The notes beneath the pieces are model-generated. The model saw nothing but the letters and a program-made list of their open reading frames with translations. It did not search any database and was not told the origin of the DNA. Below are positions 37,807 to 48,021 of a DNA stretch of 64,000 nucleotides, one piece after another. Location of the stretch: positions 620,001 through 684,000 of the forward strand of contig JADKJU010000002.1 of the NCBI GenBank assembly GCA_016720855.1, in the 5' to 3' direction. The first letter of the stretch is position 1; every line of letters begins with the position of its first letter. The position numbers were made by a program, and so were the translations under genes. This DNA comes from Betaproteobacteria bacterium (GTDB lineage Bacteria; Pseudomonadota; Gammaproteobacteria; Burkholderiales; Usitatibacteraceae).

Positions 37807-38333
37807 TCCGCGACCTGCTCGCCAACCTCGACACGCTGCTGCTCTGGGCCTTCGCCGGCTGCGCCTTCGTGAGCGCCTCCCTCATGCTCGTGCTGCGCCA
37901 GCCCATGCGGGTGGCGATCGCGCTCGTCTCCTGCATGGTGTTCCTGGGCGGGGTGTACGGGCTCCTCGGGGTGCACTTCATCGCCGCCTTCCAGGTGCTC
38001 ATCTACGTGGGCGCGGTGATGGTGTTCATGGTGTACGCCATCATGCTGCTCGACCCGCGCGACGAGACGGTCACCGGCAAGTACTCGAAATTCTACTGGC
38101 CGGGGCTGATCGGGTTCGCGCTTCTGGCCGAGGCGCTCGCGGTCGGCTACTGGAACGACCTTCCCCACGCCCCGCGCGGCGCCGCGGGCGAGCCCTTCGA
38201 CATCATGCGGTTCTCGGCGGCCTTCCTGTCGGAATACTGGCTGCACTTCGAGCTCACCTCCGTGCTGCTGCTCGCGGCGGTGGTGGCGGCCCTGGCCGTG
38301 ATCAAGGAAAACCGGAGGCACGACCGTGGATAA
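37803..38333 (+). CDS. nuoJ: NADH-quinone oxidoreductase subunit J
   Basis: Membrane subunit of the proton-translocating arm. 176 residues, five transmembrane helices; the conserved third helix QVLIYVGAVMVFMVYAIMLLDP (with the characteristic pi-bulge region YVGAVMVF) is clear. Overlaps nuoK by 8 bp. Confidence 0.94.
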   Translation: MIRDLLANLDTLLLWAFAGCAFVSASLMLVLRQPMRVAIALVSCMVFLGGVYGLLGVHFIAAFQVLIYVGAVMVFMVYAIMLLDPRDETVTGKYSKFYWPGLIGFALLAEALAVGYWNDLPHAPRGAAGEPFDIMRFSAAFLSEYWLHFELTSVLLLAAVVAALAVIKENRRHDRG

Positions 38334-38628
38334 GGTCCAGATGCTGCAGGTCCTCGCGGGGTCTCTCTTCGCCCTGGGCCTCACGGGCGTCATCATCCGC
38401 AGGAACGTGCTGGTGATGCTCATGTGCATGGAGCTCATGCTGAACGGCGTGAACCTGAGCCTCGTCACCTTTGCCCATACCCTGGGGTCGGCGGTCGGCG
38501 CGGTGCTCGTGTTCCTCATCTTCGTGGTGGCCGCGGCCGAGATCGCGATCGCGATTCCCGTCGTGCTGCTCCTCGTGCGGCGCAAGCGCACGCTCGACAT
38601 AGAGTCCTATTCGGACCTCAAGGGCTGA
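38326..38628 (+). CDS. nuoK: NADH-quinone oxidoreductase subunit K
   Basis: MrpC-like membrane subunit. 100 residues from GTG 38326, three helices. Two buried acids expected for proton transfer are present: Glu in MCMELMLNGVNL and Glu in VVAAAEIAIAI. Followed by an unusual 99-bp spacer with long G runs before nuoL. Confidence 0.95.
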   Translation: MDKVQMLQVLAGSLFALGLTGVIIRRNVLVMLMCMELMLNGVNLSLVTFAHTLGSAVGAVLVFLIFVVAAAEIAIAIPVVLLLVRRKRTLDIESYSDLKG

Positions 38629-38650
38629 GCGCCATGGACTCGGACTTTCC

Positions 38651-38722
38651 CAGAGGGGGGGGGGGAGGGGCGCCGGGGCCCCCAGGCGGCGGCCCGAACC
38701 GGGGGGGGGGGGGGGGGGGGGC
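38651..38722. repeat. G-homopolymer tract between nuoK and nuoL
   Basis: A run of 11 G (38655-38665), then GGGG, GC-rich sequence, and a run of 21 G (38701-38721) immediately before the nuoL start region. All other nuo junctions here are overlaps or under 30 bp. It may be a sequencing or assembly artefact (poly-G is typical of two-colour chemistry) or a real slippery tract. No ribosome-binding site other than the G run precedes nuoL. Confidence 0.85.
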
Positions 38723-38727
38723 GGACC

Positions 38728-40605
38728 ATGGGACTGCTCACCCTCATCGTCCTCCTCCCGCTCCTCGGGTTCCTGGTGAACGGGCTGCTCGGCAACCGCC
38801 TCGGCAAGGGCTTCGTGTCGGCGGTCGGCTGCGGGCTTCCGGCCATCGCCTTCGCGGTCGCGGTGAAGTGCCTCCTGGACCTGAAGGGCGGCGGCTGGAC
38901 CCCGATCGCGGAGACGGCGTACCTCTGGACGATGGTGGGGCAGGACAGCTTCGAGGTCGCCTTCTGGTTCGACCGCCTGAGCGCGGTGATGGTGCTCGTC
39001 ATCACGGGCATAGGCACCCTGATCCACATCTACTCCATCGGGTACATGCACGAGGACAGGAGCTACGCGCGCTATTTCGCGTACCTGAACCTGTTCCTCT
39101 TCTTCATGCTGCTGCTGGTGCTGGGAAGATCGCTGCTGGTGCTGTTCGTCGGCTGGGAAGGCGTGGGGCTCTCCTCCTACCTGCTCATCGGCTTCTGGTT
39201 CGGCGACATGGAAAAGGCCGCGGCGGGCAAGAAGGCCTTCATCGTGAACCGCATCGGCGACGCCGCCTTCCTGCTGGGCATGTTCGCGATCTACTCGGTG
39301 CTCGGCACGCTGGACATGCCGAGAATCAACGCGGCCTTCATGGGCGCCTCCGCCCCGGCCGTGTCGGCGAGCCTCGTGGGCATCCTCCTGTTCATCGGCG
39401 CCACGGGGAAATCGGCGCAGATCCCGCTCTACGTATGGCTGCCTGACGCGATGGCCGGCCCAACGCCCGTCTCCGCGCTCATCCACGCGGCGACGATGGT
39501 GACGGCCGGCGTGTACCTGATTGCGCGCATGTCCGGCATCTACCTGCACGCGCCCGAGGCCTCGTCGGTCATCGCCGTGATCGGCGCGATGACGGCGCTC
39601 GTGGCCGCCACGATCGCGATCGCCCAGGACGACATCAAGAAGGTCCTGGCCTATTCCACCGTCTCGCAGCTGGGCTTCATGTTCGTGGCCCTGGGCGTCG
39701 GCGCCTACGGCGTGGCCGTCTTCCACGTGGTCACGCACGCGTTCTTCAAGGCCTGCCTCTTCCTGGGCGCCGGCAGCGTGATCCACGCCATGTCGGGCGA
39801 GCAGGACATCAAGAAGATGGGCGGCCTGGCCAAGAAGATCCCGATCACCTTCGTCACCTTCGCCATCGCCACGGCCGCGATCGCCGGCGTGCCGCCGCTT
39901 TCCGGGTTCTTCTCCAAGGACGAGATCCTGTGGTTCGCGCTCGCCAGCGACAAGGGCGGCTCGGTCCTGCTGCTCGCGGTGATGGCGTTCACGGCGCTGC
40001 TCACCGCGTTCTACATGTTCCGCCTGCTCTGGCTCGCGTTCTTCGGCAGGCCGCGCATGCTGAAGGAGGTCGAGCACCACATCCACGAGTCGCCGCTTTC
40101 GATGACGGGCGTGCTCATGGTGCTGGCGCTACTGTCGGCCGTGGGCGGCTTCCTCTCGATCCCGCATTTCCTCGAACCGATGGTGGCGCTGCCCGGCGTG
40201 AGGCCCGGCATGAACGCCTTCCACTACTGGGTGGTGGGTGGCTCGGTCGCCATCGCGGTCGTCGGCTTCGTTGCCGCCGCCTGGTTCTTCGCGGGGGATG
40301 CCTCGCGCGCAGCCCGGGTGAGGGAGGCCTTCGCGGGCGTGCACAAGGTGCTCTTCAACAAGTACTACGTGGACGAGTTCTACGAGCTCGTCATCGGACG
40401 CCCGCTGCACTGGGTGTCGGAGAACGTCTTCCTCAAGCTCGGCGACCGGTTGCTCATCGACGGCACCCTGAACGGCCTGGCGGCGCTGGCGCAGGGCGCG
40501 GCGGGCCGGCTCTCGCGCGTGCAGTCGGGAAGCCTGCACAAGTACGCGTTCCTCGTCCTCGTGGGCATGGTGGCGAGCCTCGTCTGGATGTGGCGCCATG
40601 GCTGA
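38728..40605 (+). CDS. nuoL: NADH-quinone oxidoreductase subunit L
   Basis: Terminal antiporter-like proton pump of complex I, with the long lateral helix. 625 residues, about sixteen helices. Seen: LFVGWEGVGLSSYLLIGFW with the conserved Glu, TGKSAQIPLYVWLPDAMAGPTPVSALIHAATMV with the central Lys, and DIKKVLAYSTVSQLGFM. ATG 38728 matches the usual NuoL N-terminus (LLPLLGFLVNGL). Overlaps nuoM by 8 bp. Confidence 0.96.
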   Translation: MGLLTLIVLLPLLGFLVNGLLGNRLGKGFVSAVGCGLPAIAFAVAVKCLLDLKGGGWTPIAETAYLWTMVGQDSFEVAFWFDRLSAVMVLVITGIGTLIHIYSIGYMHEDRSYARYFAYLNLFLFFMLLLVLGRSLLVLFVGWEGVGLSSYLLIGFWFGDMEKAAAGKKAFIVNRIGDAAFLLGMFAIYSVLGTLDMPRINAAFMGASAPAVSASLVGILLFIGATGKSAQIPLYVWLPDAMAGPTPVSALIHAATMVTAGVYLIARMSGIYLHAPEASSVIAVIGAMTALVAATIAIAQDDIKKVLAYSTVSQLGFMFVALGVGAYGVAVFHVVTHAFFKACLFLGAGSVIHAMSGEQDIKKMGGLAKKIPITFVTFAIATAAIAGVPPLSGFFSKDEILWFALASDKGGSVLLLAVMAFTALLTAFYMFRLLWLAFFGRPRMLKEVEHHIHESPLSMTGVLMVLALLSAVGGFLSIPHFLEPMVALPGVRPGMNAFHYWVVGGSVAIAVVGFVAAAWFFAGDASRAARVREAFAGVHKVLFNKYYVDEFYELVIGRPLHWVSENVFLKLGDRLLIDGTLNGLAALAQGAAGRLSRVQSGSLHKYAFLVLVGMVASLVWMWRHG

Positions 40606-42169
40606 CAGCACGATCCTTACGCTGGTTCTCTACCTTCCCGTGGCGGGCATGCTCGCCATCGCGGCGCTGCCCGCGGGGCGCGACGGGCTGGTGCGGACCT
40701 TCACCCTGTCGGTGATGGTCGTGCAGTTCGCGCTCTCGATCATCCTGTACGCGCACTTCGATCCGGCGGTGCCCGGCCTGCAGGCCGCCACGAGCGTGGC
40801 CTGGATCCCGGCCTGGGGCGTGAGCTACCTCATCGGGCTGGACGGCTACAACATCCTGCTGGTCATGCTCACCACCTTCCTGGGGCCGCTGGTCACCGCG
40901 GGCGCCTTCAGTGCCATCACGAAGGAAGTCAAGCTCTTCTACGCGATGGTGTTCCTCATCCAGTTCGCGATGCTCGGCACCTTCGTCGCGCAGGACCTGT
41001 TCCTGTTCTATCTCTTCTGGGAAGCGATGCTGATCCCGATGTTCCTCATCATCGGCATCTGGGGCGGCGAGCGGCGCATCTACGCGACCCTCAAGTTCTT
41101 CCTCTACACCGCCTTCGGCAGCATCCTCATGCTGGCCGCGGTGATCTACCTCGTGTATTCGCTGTGGACGACGACCGGGATCACGTCCTTCGCGTTCGCC
41201 GACCTCTACAAGGCGCGCCTGCCGCTCGAGGCGCAGCAGTGGCTGCTCGCCGCCTTCGCGATCTCGTTCGCCATCAAGGTGCCGATGGTGCCGTTCCATA
41301 CGTGGCTGCCCGATGCCCACGTCGAGGCGCCCACGGCCGGCTCCGTGATACTCGCGGGCGTGCTCCTCAAGATGGGCACGTACGGCTTCATGAAGCTGGG
41401 CTTCCCGCTCTTTCCCGACGCCACGCGGCTCGCCACACCGCTCCTGTCCACGCTCGCCGTGGTGAGCATCGTGTACGGCGCCTGCCTCGCGCTGGTGCAG
41501 AAGGACATCAAGAAGATCATCGCCTACTCCTCCATCAGCCACCTGGGCTACGTGATGCTGGGGCTGGTGAGCCTGGATCTCCTGGGCATCCAGGGCGCGG
41601 TGATGCAGATGGTGAGCCACGGGCTGGTCGCCGGCGGGCTCTTCCTGATGGTGGGGATGATCTACGAGCGCTGCCACACGCGCGAGCTCGCGGCCTACGG
41701 GGGCCTGGCGAAGGTGCTGCCCGTGTATTCCGTGTTCTTCCTCATCCTCACGCTCGCCTCCGTGGGGCTTCCGACCACCAGCGGGTTCACGGGCGAATTC
41801 CTCGTCCTGATGGGCGCGTTCGCGGCCGGGTGGCGCGAATCGGCGGGCGGATCCTCCTACGCCCTCTGGGTGGCCGGCATCGCCGTCGCCGGCGTCGTGC
41901 TGGGCGCGCTCTACATGCTCTGGTTCGCGCAGCGCTTCCTCTTCGGCGCCGAGCGCGTGCCGCACGGGCCGGTCGCGGACCTCAACCTGCGCGAGAGGTC
42001 GATCCTCGTGATCCTCGTGGCGGCCGTCTTCTGGCTCGGGCTCTTCCCCGACTCCGCCATGAAACGCACCGAGCTGGCTGCACGCGCCTACCAGGAGCTG
42101 GTCGCGACACCCCGGACGCCCATGGCGACGAAGGTGACCGGCCCGGTGCCGGCGGAGGCCGCGCGATGA
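40598..42169 (+). CDS. nuoM: NADH-quinone oxidoreductase subunit M
   Basis: Second antiporter-like proton pump. 523 residues, about fourteen helices. Conserved FLFYLFWEAMLIPMFLIIGIWGG (Glu of the first half-channel), KVPMVPFHTWLPDAHVEAPTAGSVILAGVLLKMG and KDIKKIIAYSSISHLGY. Overlaps both neighbours by short stop/start overlaps. Confidence 0.96.
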   Translation: MADSTILTLVLYLPVAGMLAIAALPAGRDGLVRTFTLSVMVVQFALSIILYAHFDPAVPGLQAATSVAWIPAWGVSYLIGLDGYNILLVMLTTFLGPLVTAGAFSAITKEVKLFYAMVFLIQFAMLGTFVAQDLFLFYLFWEAMLIPMFLIIGIWGGERRIYATLKFFLYTAFGSILMLAAVIYLVYSLWTTTGITSFAFADLYKARLPLEAQQWLLAAFAISFAIKVPMVPFHTWLPDAHVEAPTAGSVILAGVLLKMGTYGFMKLGFPLFPDATRLATPLLSTLAVVSIVYGACLALVQKDIKKIIAYSSISHLGYVMLGLVSLDLLGIQGAVMQMVSHGLVAGGLFLMVGMIYERCHTRELAAYGGLAKVLPVYSVFFLILTLASVGLPTTSGFTGEFLVLMGAFAAGWRESAGGSSYALWVAGIAVAGVVLGALYMLWFAQRFLFGAERVPHGPVADLNLRERSILVILVAAVFWLGLFPDSAMKRTELAARAYQELVATPRTPMATKVTGPVPAEAAR

Positions 42170-43551
42170 ACTTCACCGCCGTCTCGATCGCCATGGCCCC
42201 GGAGCACCTGCTGCTCGCGGGCATCGTCGCGCTGATCGTCCTCGACATCATCTCCGGGCGCGCGCGCGCGGCGCTGCCCATCGCAGTGGTCTTCGTCACG
42301 GCCGCCGCCATCGCGGCCGCCTGGCTCGGCTTTGCCGGCTGGACAGGCGCTCCGTTCCCAGGCCAGTTCGTCCTCACGCCGCCCACCGCGTTCGCGAAGG
42401 CGCTGGTGCTGGCGCTCGCGGTGCCGGTGCTGCTCATGTCGAAGGAGGACTTCGGCGAGGGCGCCTTCTATCCGCTGCTGCTTTCCTCGCTCTACGGCGT
42501 TTGCCTGCTCGCGTCCGCCGAGAGCTTCCTCACGCTCTTCCTCGGCATCGAGCTCATGTCGATCCCGGTGTACGTGCTGGTGCTGATCGGCTTCCGCCGG
42601 CCGGAGAGCGCGGAGGCGGCGCTCAAGTACCTGGTGCTGTCCGGCACCGCGAGCGCGTCGTTCCTGATGGGCGCTTCCCTCATGTACGGGTCCACGGGCT
42701 CGCTCGGGCTGGCGAGCTTCGGCACCGCGCTTTCGTCGCCTGACCTCCTCGCCCGCACGGCCGTGGTGATGGTCGTGTCCGCGTTCTTCCTCAAGGCCGC
42801 GATCATCCCGTTCCACGGCTGGGCGCCGGACGCGTACGAAGCGGCGAGCGTTCCGTCCACCGCCTACATGGCCGTCCTGGTGAAGGCCGGCGTGCTGATC
42901 GCGGCGGCGCGCGTCTTCGGCACGGCGCATGTGGCCGAGCCGCTGGTGGGGCTGCTCGCCATCCTGCCGCTCGTGTCCATCGTCTGGGGCAACCTCGCGG
43001 CGATGCGCCAGCCGGGGCTGCGCCGCATGATCGCGTACTCGTCCATCGCGCACGCGGGCTATCTCTTCTTCGCGTTCTTGGGCGACGGGCCCGGCCGCTT
43101 CCAGGCGGTGCTCTTCTACCTCGCGGCCTACGGCGTCATGAACCTGCTCGCCTTCGCGGCGCTGCCCGCGAACGAGAACGACATCGAGCGCGACAGGCTC
43201 GAGAACCTCAAGGGCCTGTTCGCCACGCACCCGTTTGCCGCGCTCCTCATCGGCATGGCGATGCTTTCGCTCGCGGGCATCCCGCCGTTCCCGGGCTTCA
43301 TCGCGAAGTTCCTCATCTTCAAGAACGTGATCGCCGCGGGATACACGACGTGGGCCGTGCTGGGCCTCGTGGGCAGCTACCTGGGCATCTACTTCTACCT
43401 GCGCGTGATCCAGTTCATGTTCATGAGCCCCGAGGCGGCGGCTTCCGGGCATGCGCCCTCGCGCGGCATCGCCATGGGCGCGAGCCTCATCTGCCTCGCG
43501 GGTTCCATCGTGATCGCCGTGCTGCCGAGCCTCTTCCTCGCCCGGTTCTAG
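42166..43551 (+). CDS. nuoN: NADH-quinone oxidoreductase subunit N
   Basis: Third antiporter-like proton pump, next to NuoK. 461 residues, about fourteen helices. Seen: LTLFLGIELMSIPVYVLVLIGF (Glu), FFLKAAIIPFHGWAPDAYEAASVPSTAYMAVLVKAG (Lys) and GLRRMIAYSSIAHAGYLF. ATGA overlap with nuoM. Last gene of the operon; no terminator is evident before the tRNA promoter 18 bp downstream. Confidence 0.96.
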   Translation: MNFTAVSIAMAPEHLLLAGIVALIVLDIISGRARAALPIAVVFVTAAAIAAAWLGFAGWTGAPFPGQFVLTPPTAFAKALVLALAVPVLLMSKEDFGEGAFYPLLLSSLYGVCLLASAESFLTLFLGIELMSIPVYVLVLIGFRRPESAEAALKYLVLSGTASASFLMGASLMYGSTGSLGLASFGTALSSPDLLARTAVVMVVSAFFLKAAIIPFHGWAPDAYEAASVPSTAYMAVLVKAGVLIAAARVFGTAHVAEPLVGLLAILPLVSIVWGNLAAMRQPGLRRMIAYSSIAHAGYLFFAFLGDGPGRFQAVLFYLAAYGVMNLLAFAALPANENDIERDRLENLKGLFATHPFAALLIGMAMLSLAGIPPFPGFIAKFLIFKNVIAAGYTTWAVLGLVGSYLGIYFYLRVIQFMFMSPEAAASGHAPSRGIAMGASLICLAGSIVIAVLPSLFLARF

Positions 43552-43568
43552 GGGCCGCTTCGCCCGGC

Positions 43569-43598
43569 TTGGCTTTGGGCACTCCGAAAAGCTATAAT
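43569..43598 (+). promoter_or_regulatory. tRNA-Phe promoter
   Basis: TTGGCT (43569-43574), 18-bp spacer and a perfect TATAAT (43593-43598), ending 14 bp before the tRNA. Good sigma-70 spacing. Confidence 0.85.
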
Positions 43599-43612
43599 TT
43601 GCGGCTTTCCCC

Positions 43613-43688
<76 letters not shown>

Positions 43689-43696
43689 AACAAAAC

Positions 43697-43735
43697 AAAG
43701 GCTTGTGACCCTTATCCGGGGCACAAGCCTTTTTT
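43697..43735 (+). terminator. Terminator after tRNA-Phe
   Basis: Stem AAAGGCTTGTG (43697-43707) pairs with CACAAGCCTTT (43722-43732), followed by further Ts. Loop of 14 bases. Confidence 0.88.
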
Positions 43736-43878
43736 GTTTGTGCGGCGTTCCGTGTACTCGTGCCGAGCCCATGCACCGAACGTCATTCCCCGGGGAGCGA
43801 GCCGGCGCTCCCCACCGGGTCGAGGCACGAGCAAGCACAGCCGGAATCGAGTACCCCTTGCGCCGCGCCTTTAAAGAG

Positions 43879-43892
43879 GACTAATATGGTAC
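43879..43892 (+). promoter_or_regulatory. Candidate Rrf2/IscR-type operator upstream of suf regulator
   Basis: GACTAATATGGTAC fits the core of the IscR type 1 motif (GACT-R-W-W-W-Y-AGTC) at 11 of 13 positions and contains a TAATAT that could be the -10. It lies 26 bp before the Rrf2 gene, as expected for Fe-S-dependent autoregulation. The 190 bp between the tRNA and this site hold only the terminator and nothing else I can support. Confidence 0.45.
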
Positions 43893-43917
43893 TGATTAAA
43901 GCACCGGAGCAGGGACG

Positions 43918-44376
43918 ATGTTGAGACTGAGCAAGATGGCCGACTATGGCACGGTGGTCATGACCACCATCGCACGGGAGCCGGATCGCGTTCACAGCGC
44001 GGCCGAGCTCGCGTCGCGCACCGGGCTCGGCGTGCCCACCGTGAGCAAGATCCTGAAGACGCTGGCCGGAAAGGGGCTCGTCGAGTCCCTTCGTGGAGCA
44101 AAGGGCGGGTATCTGCTGCCTCGCTCGCCGGCGAGGATATCGATCGCGCAGGTCATCACGGCCATGGACGGGCCCATCGGCATGACCGAGTGCAGCACGA
44201 TGCCCGGCCTTTGTTCGCAGGAGTCGGACTGCACCATCCGATCCAACTGGCTGCGCATCAACCGCGTGATCCGGCGGGCGCTGGAAGAAGTGACGCTGGC
44301 ACAGATGGCAAAGCCCATTCCGCAGGCGATCGTCTTCGGGGCGATGGCGAGGGGGCAACCGATAACTCCCGCCTGA
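43918..44376 (+). CDS. Rrf2-family SUF-system regulator
   Basis: 152 residues. Winged helix (about residues 8-75, ELASRTGLGVPTVSKILKTLAGKGLVESLRGAKGGYLL) followed by the three cysteines expected to hold a [2Fe-2S] cluster: C in GMTECST, GLCSQ and ESDCTI. This is the pattern of IscR-like regulators placed at the head of suf operons; cluster loss would change DNA binding and raise suf expression. sufB starts 47 bp downstream on the same strand. Confidence 0.9.
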   Translation: MLRLSKMADYGTVVMTTIAREPDRVHSAAELASRTGLGVPTVSKILKTLAGKGLVESLRGAKGGYLLPRSPARISIAQVITAMDGPIGMTECSTMPGLCSQESDCTIRSNWLRINRVIRRALEEVTLAQMAKPIPQAIVFGAMARGQPITPA

Positions 44377-44423
44377 GAGGCGCGCAAGCCGCCGCCGATC
44401 GGCAACCTCATCGGAGAGAGAAC

Positions 44424-45872
<1,449 letters not shown>

Positions 45873-45901
45873 CCGGGCGGGCATCCGAAAGGAGAAGGGA
45901 C

Positions 45902-46693
45902 ATGCTGGAAATCAGGAATCTGCAGGTGAGCGTGGAACGCAAGCCGATCCTCAATGGCATAGACCTCGCGGTCAGGGGCGGTGAGGTGCACGCGATCATG
46001 GGCCCCAATGGATCGGGAAAGAGCACGCTCGCGCAGGTGCTGGCCGGCCGCGACGGCTTCGAGGTGACCGGCGGCGAAGTGCGCTACCTGGGGCGGGACC
46101 TGCTCGCCATGCCTGCCGAGGAGCGCGCGCGGGAAGGAGTCTTCCTCGCCTTCCAGTACCCCGTCGAGATTCCCGGCGTGAGCAACGCCCACCTGCTGAA
46201 GGCCGCGATGAACGCCGTGCGCTCCCACCGCGGCCTTGCGGAACTCGACGCCCAGGAGTTCCTCACCCTCGTCCGGCGCAAGCTCGCGCACATGGGGATG
46301 GCCGACGACCTGCTCTACCGGGCGGTCAACGAGGGCTTCTCGGGCGGGGAAAAGAAGCGCAACGAGATCCTCCAGATGTCGCTGCTGGAGCCCAGGCTCG
46401 CGATTCTCGACGAGACCGATTCCGGCCTGGACATCGATGCGCTGCAGGTCGTCGCCGACGGCATCAATGCGATGCGCAACGCCGATCGCGCGATGATACT
46501 CGTGACCCATTACCAGCGGCTCCTCGACCATGTCGTGCCGGACTTCGTTCACGTGCTTTCCGGCGGGCGCATCGTGAAATCGGGCGGCAGGGACCTCGCC
46601 CTGGAACTCGAGGAGCGCGGATATGGCTGGCTCGACCCGGGCGCGGCCGCGCGCGCGACCCGGGCACCCTCGCAGGAGGCGGTCGTGCGATGA
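45902..46693 (+). CDS. sufC: Fe-S assembly ATPase SufC
   Basis: ABC-type ATPase that drives the SufB/SufD shape change. 263 residues. Walker A GPNGSGKST, signature-like FSGGEKKRNEILQM, Walker B LAILDETDSGLDIDAL and H-loop ILVTHYQRLL are intact. The C-terminal tail is about ten residues longer than usual. Overlaps sufD by ATGA. Confidence 0.97.
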   Translation: MLEIRNLQVSVERKPILNGIDLAVRGGEVHAIMGPNGSGKSTLAQVLAGRDGFEVTGGEVRYLGRDLLAMPAEERAREGVFLAFQYPVEIPGVSNAHLLKAAMNAVRSHRGLAELDAQEFLTLVRRKLAHMGMADDLLYRAVNEGFSGGEKKRNEILQMSLLEPRLAILDETDSGLDIDALQVVADGINAMRNADRAMILVTHYQRLLDHVVPDFVHVLSGGRIVKSGGRDLALELEERGYGWLDPGAAARATRAPSQEAVVR

Positions 46694-48021
46694 ACACCGA
46701 GAGCCGCGATCGCTTCGTCGCTGATTTCCGGCGCGTCGTGACGGCGCTGCCGGGAGCGCGGCAGCCGTGGGTTTCGCGGGCGCGCCATGCCGCGCTCGAT
46801 CGGTTCGCCGCGAGCGGGCTTCCCACCCTGAAGGACGAGGACTGGAAATACACCAGCCTCGCCCTCCTGGAGAAGCAGGCGTTTCTCGCCCTGCCGGGCG
46901 GCACGGCCGATAGCTTAGTCACGCCGGCTCAGATCGCGGCGCTTGCGCCCGACGGCCTGCAGGGGCACCTGCTTGTCTTCGTCGATGGCCGCCACCACCG
47001 CGGACTGTCCCGCCTCGGATCGCTTCCGGCGGGCGTTGCCGTCGCAAGCCTGGCCGATGCGCTGGAGAGCACGCCAGCCGCTCTCGAGGAGTTCCTGCTC
47101 GACGGCGCGCACCAGACGATTCTCGGTGAGCTCAATACCGCGTTCATGTCCGACGGCGCCTGGATACACGTGCCGCGCGGCGTCGAGGTGGTCGAGCCCA
47201 TCCACCTGCTGTACATCGCCACCGCCCAGGGCGCAGCCATCCATCCGCGCAACCTGATCGTGGCGGAAGAGGGCGCGCAGGCCACCGTGATCGAGCACTA
47301 TGCCGACCCGGACGGGGTCGCAAGCTTCACCAACGCCGTCACCCGGATCGTCGTGGGCCGCGATGCCGCGATCGAGCACTGCAAGCTGAACCGCCAGGCC
47401 CCCGAAGCCATACACATCGCCGGCATTCACGCGGTGCAGGGGCGCATGAGCCGGCTTGCCTCGCATTCGGTCAGCCTCGGCGGGCGTCTGGCGCGAACCG
47501 ACATCACGTCGTCACTGGATGCGGAGGCGGCTATCGCGGAGCTGAACGGCCTGTACCTGGCCGGCGGCAGGCAGCACGTCGATCACCACACCCTGATCGA
47601 CCACGCCCGGCCGGGGGGAACGAGCCGTGAACACTACCGGGGGATCCTCGACGGCGCGTCCCGAGGCGTCTTCAACGGCCGGGTGGTCGTTCGCCCGGGG
47701 GCGCAGCGAACGGATGCGCACCAGGCCAACGACAACCTGCTGCTCTCCAGGGACGCCGAAATCGACACGAAACCCCAGCTCGAGATCTACGCCGACGACG
47801 TGAAATGCACGCACGGGGCCACCGTCGGGCAACTGGACGAGGCGCAGGTCTTCTACCTGCGCTCCCGCGGCCTGGAAGATGCGGTGGCGCGTAGCGTTCT
47901 CACCCAGGCGTTCGCCCGCGACACGATCGAGCGCGTTCGCGCAGCGCCCCTGCGGGCCCACCTGGAGCAGCTGGTTGTCGCGCGCCTGCCCGGCGCAATG
48001 GCCCTCGGAGCGTACGCATGA
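46690..48021 (+). CDS. sufD: Fe-S assembly protein SufD
   Basis: Partner of SufB in the scaffold complex. 443 residues; N-terminal helical part (GLPTLKDEDWKYTSLALL, with the typical DEDWKYT) and the C-terminal beta-helix with HVDHHTLIDHARPGGTSREHYRGILDG and VKCTHGATVGQLDEAQVFYLRSRGL. Translationally coupled to sufC and sufS by ATGA overlaps. Confidence 0.96.
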   Translation: MNTESRDRFVADFRRVVTALPGARQPWVSRARHAALDRFAASGLPTLKDEDWKYTSLALLEKQAFLALPGGTADSLVTPAQIAALAPDGLQGHLLVFVDGRHHRGLSRLGSLPAGVAVASLADALESTPAALEEFLLDGAHQTILGELNTAFMSDGAWIHVPRGVEVVEPIHLLYIATAQGAAIHPRNLIVAEEGAQATVIEHYADPDGVASFTNAVTRIVVGRDAAIEHCKLNRQAPEAIHIAGIHAVQGRMSRLASHSVSLGGRLARTDITSSLDAEAAIAELNGLYLAGGRQHVDHHTLIDHARPGGTSREHYRGILDGASRGVFNGRVVVRPGAQRTDAHQANDNLLLSRDAEIDTKPQLEIYADDVKCTHGATVGQLDEAQVFYLRSRGLEDAVARSVLTQAFARDTIERVRAAPLRAHLEQLVVARLPGAMALGAYA

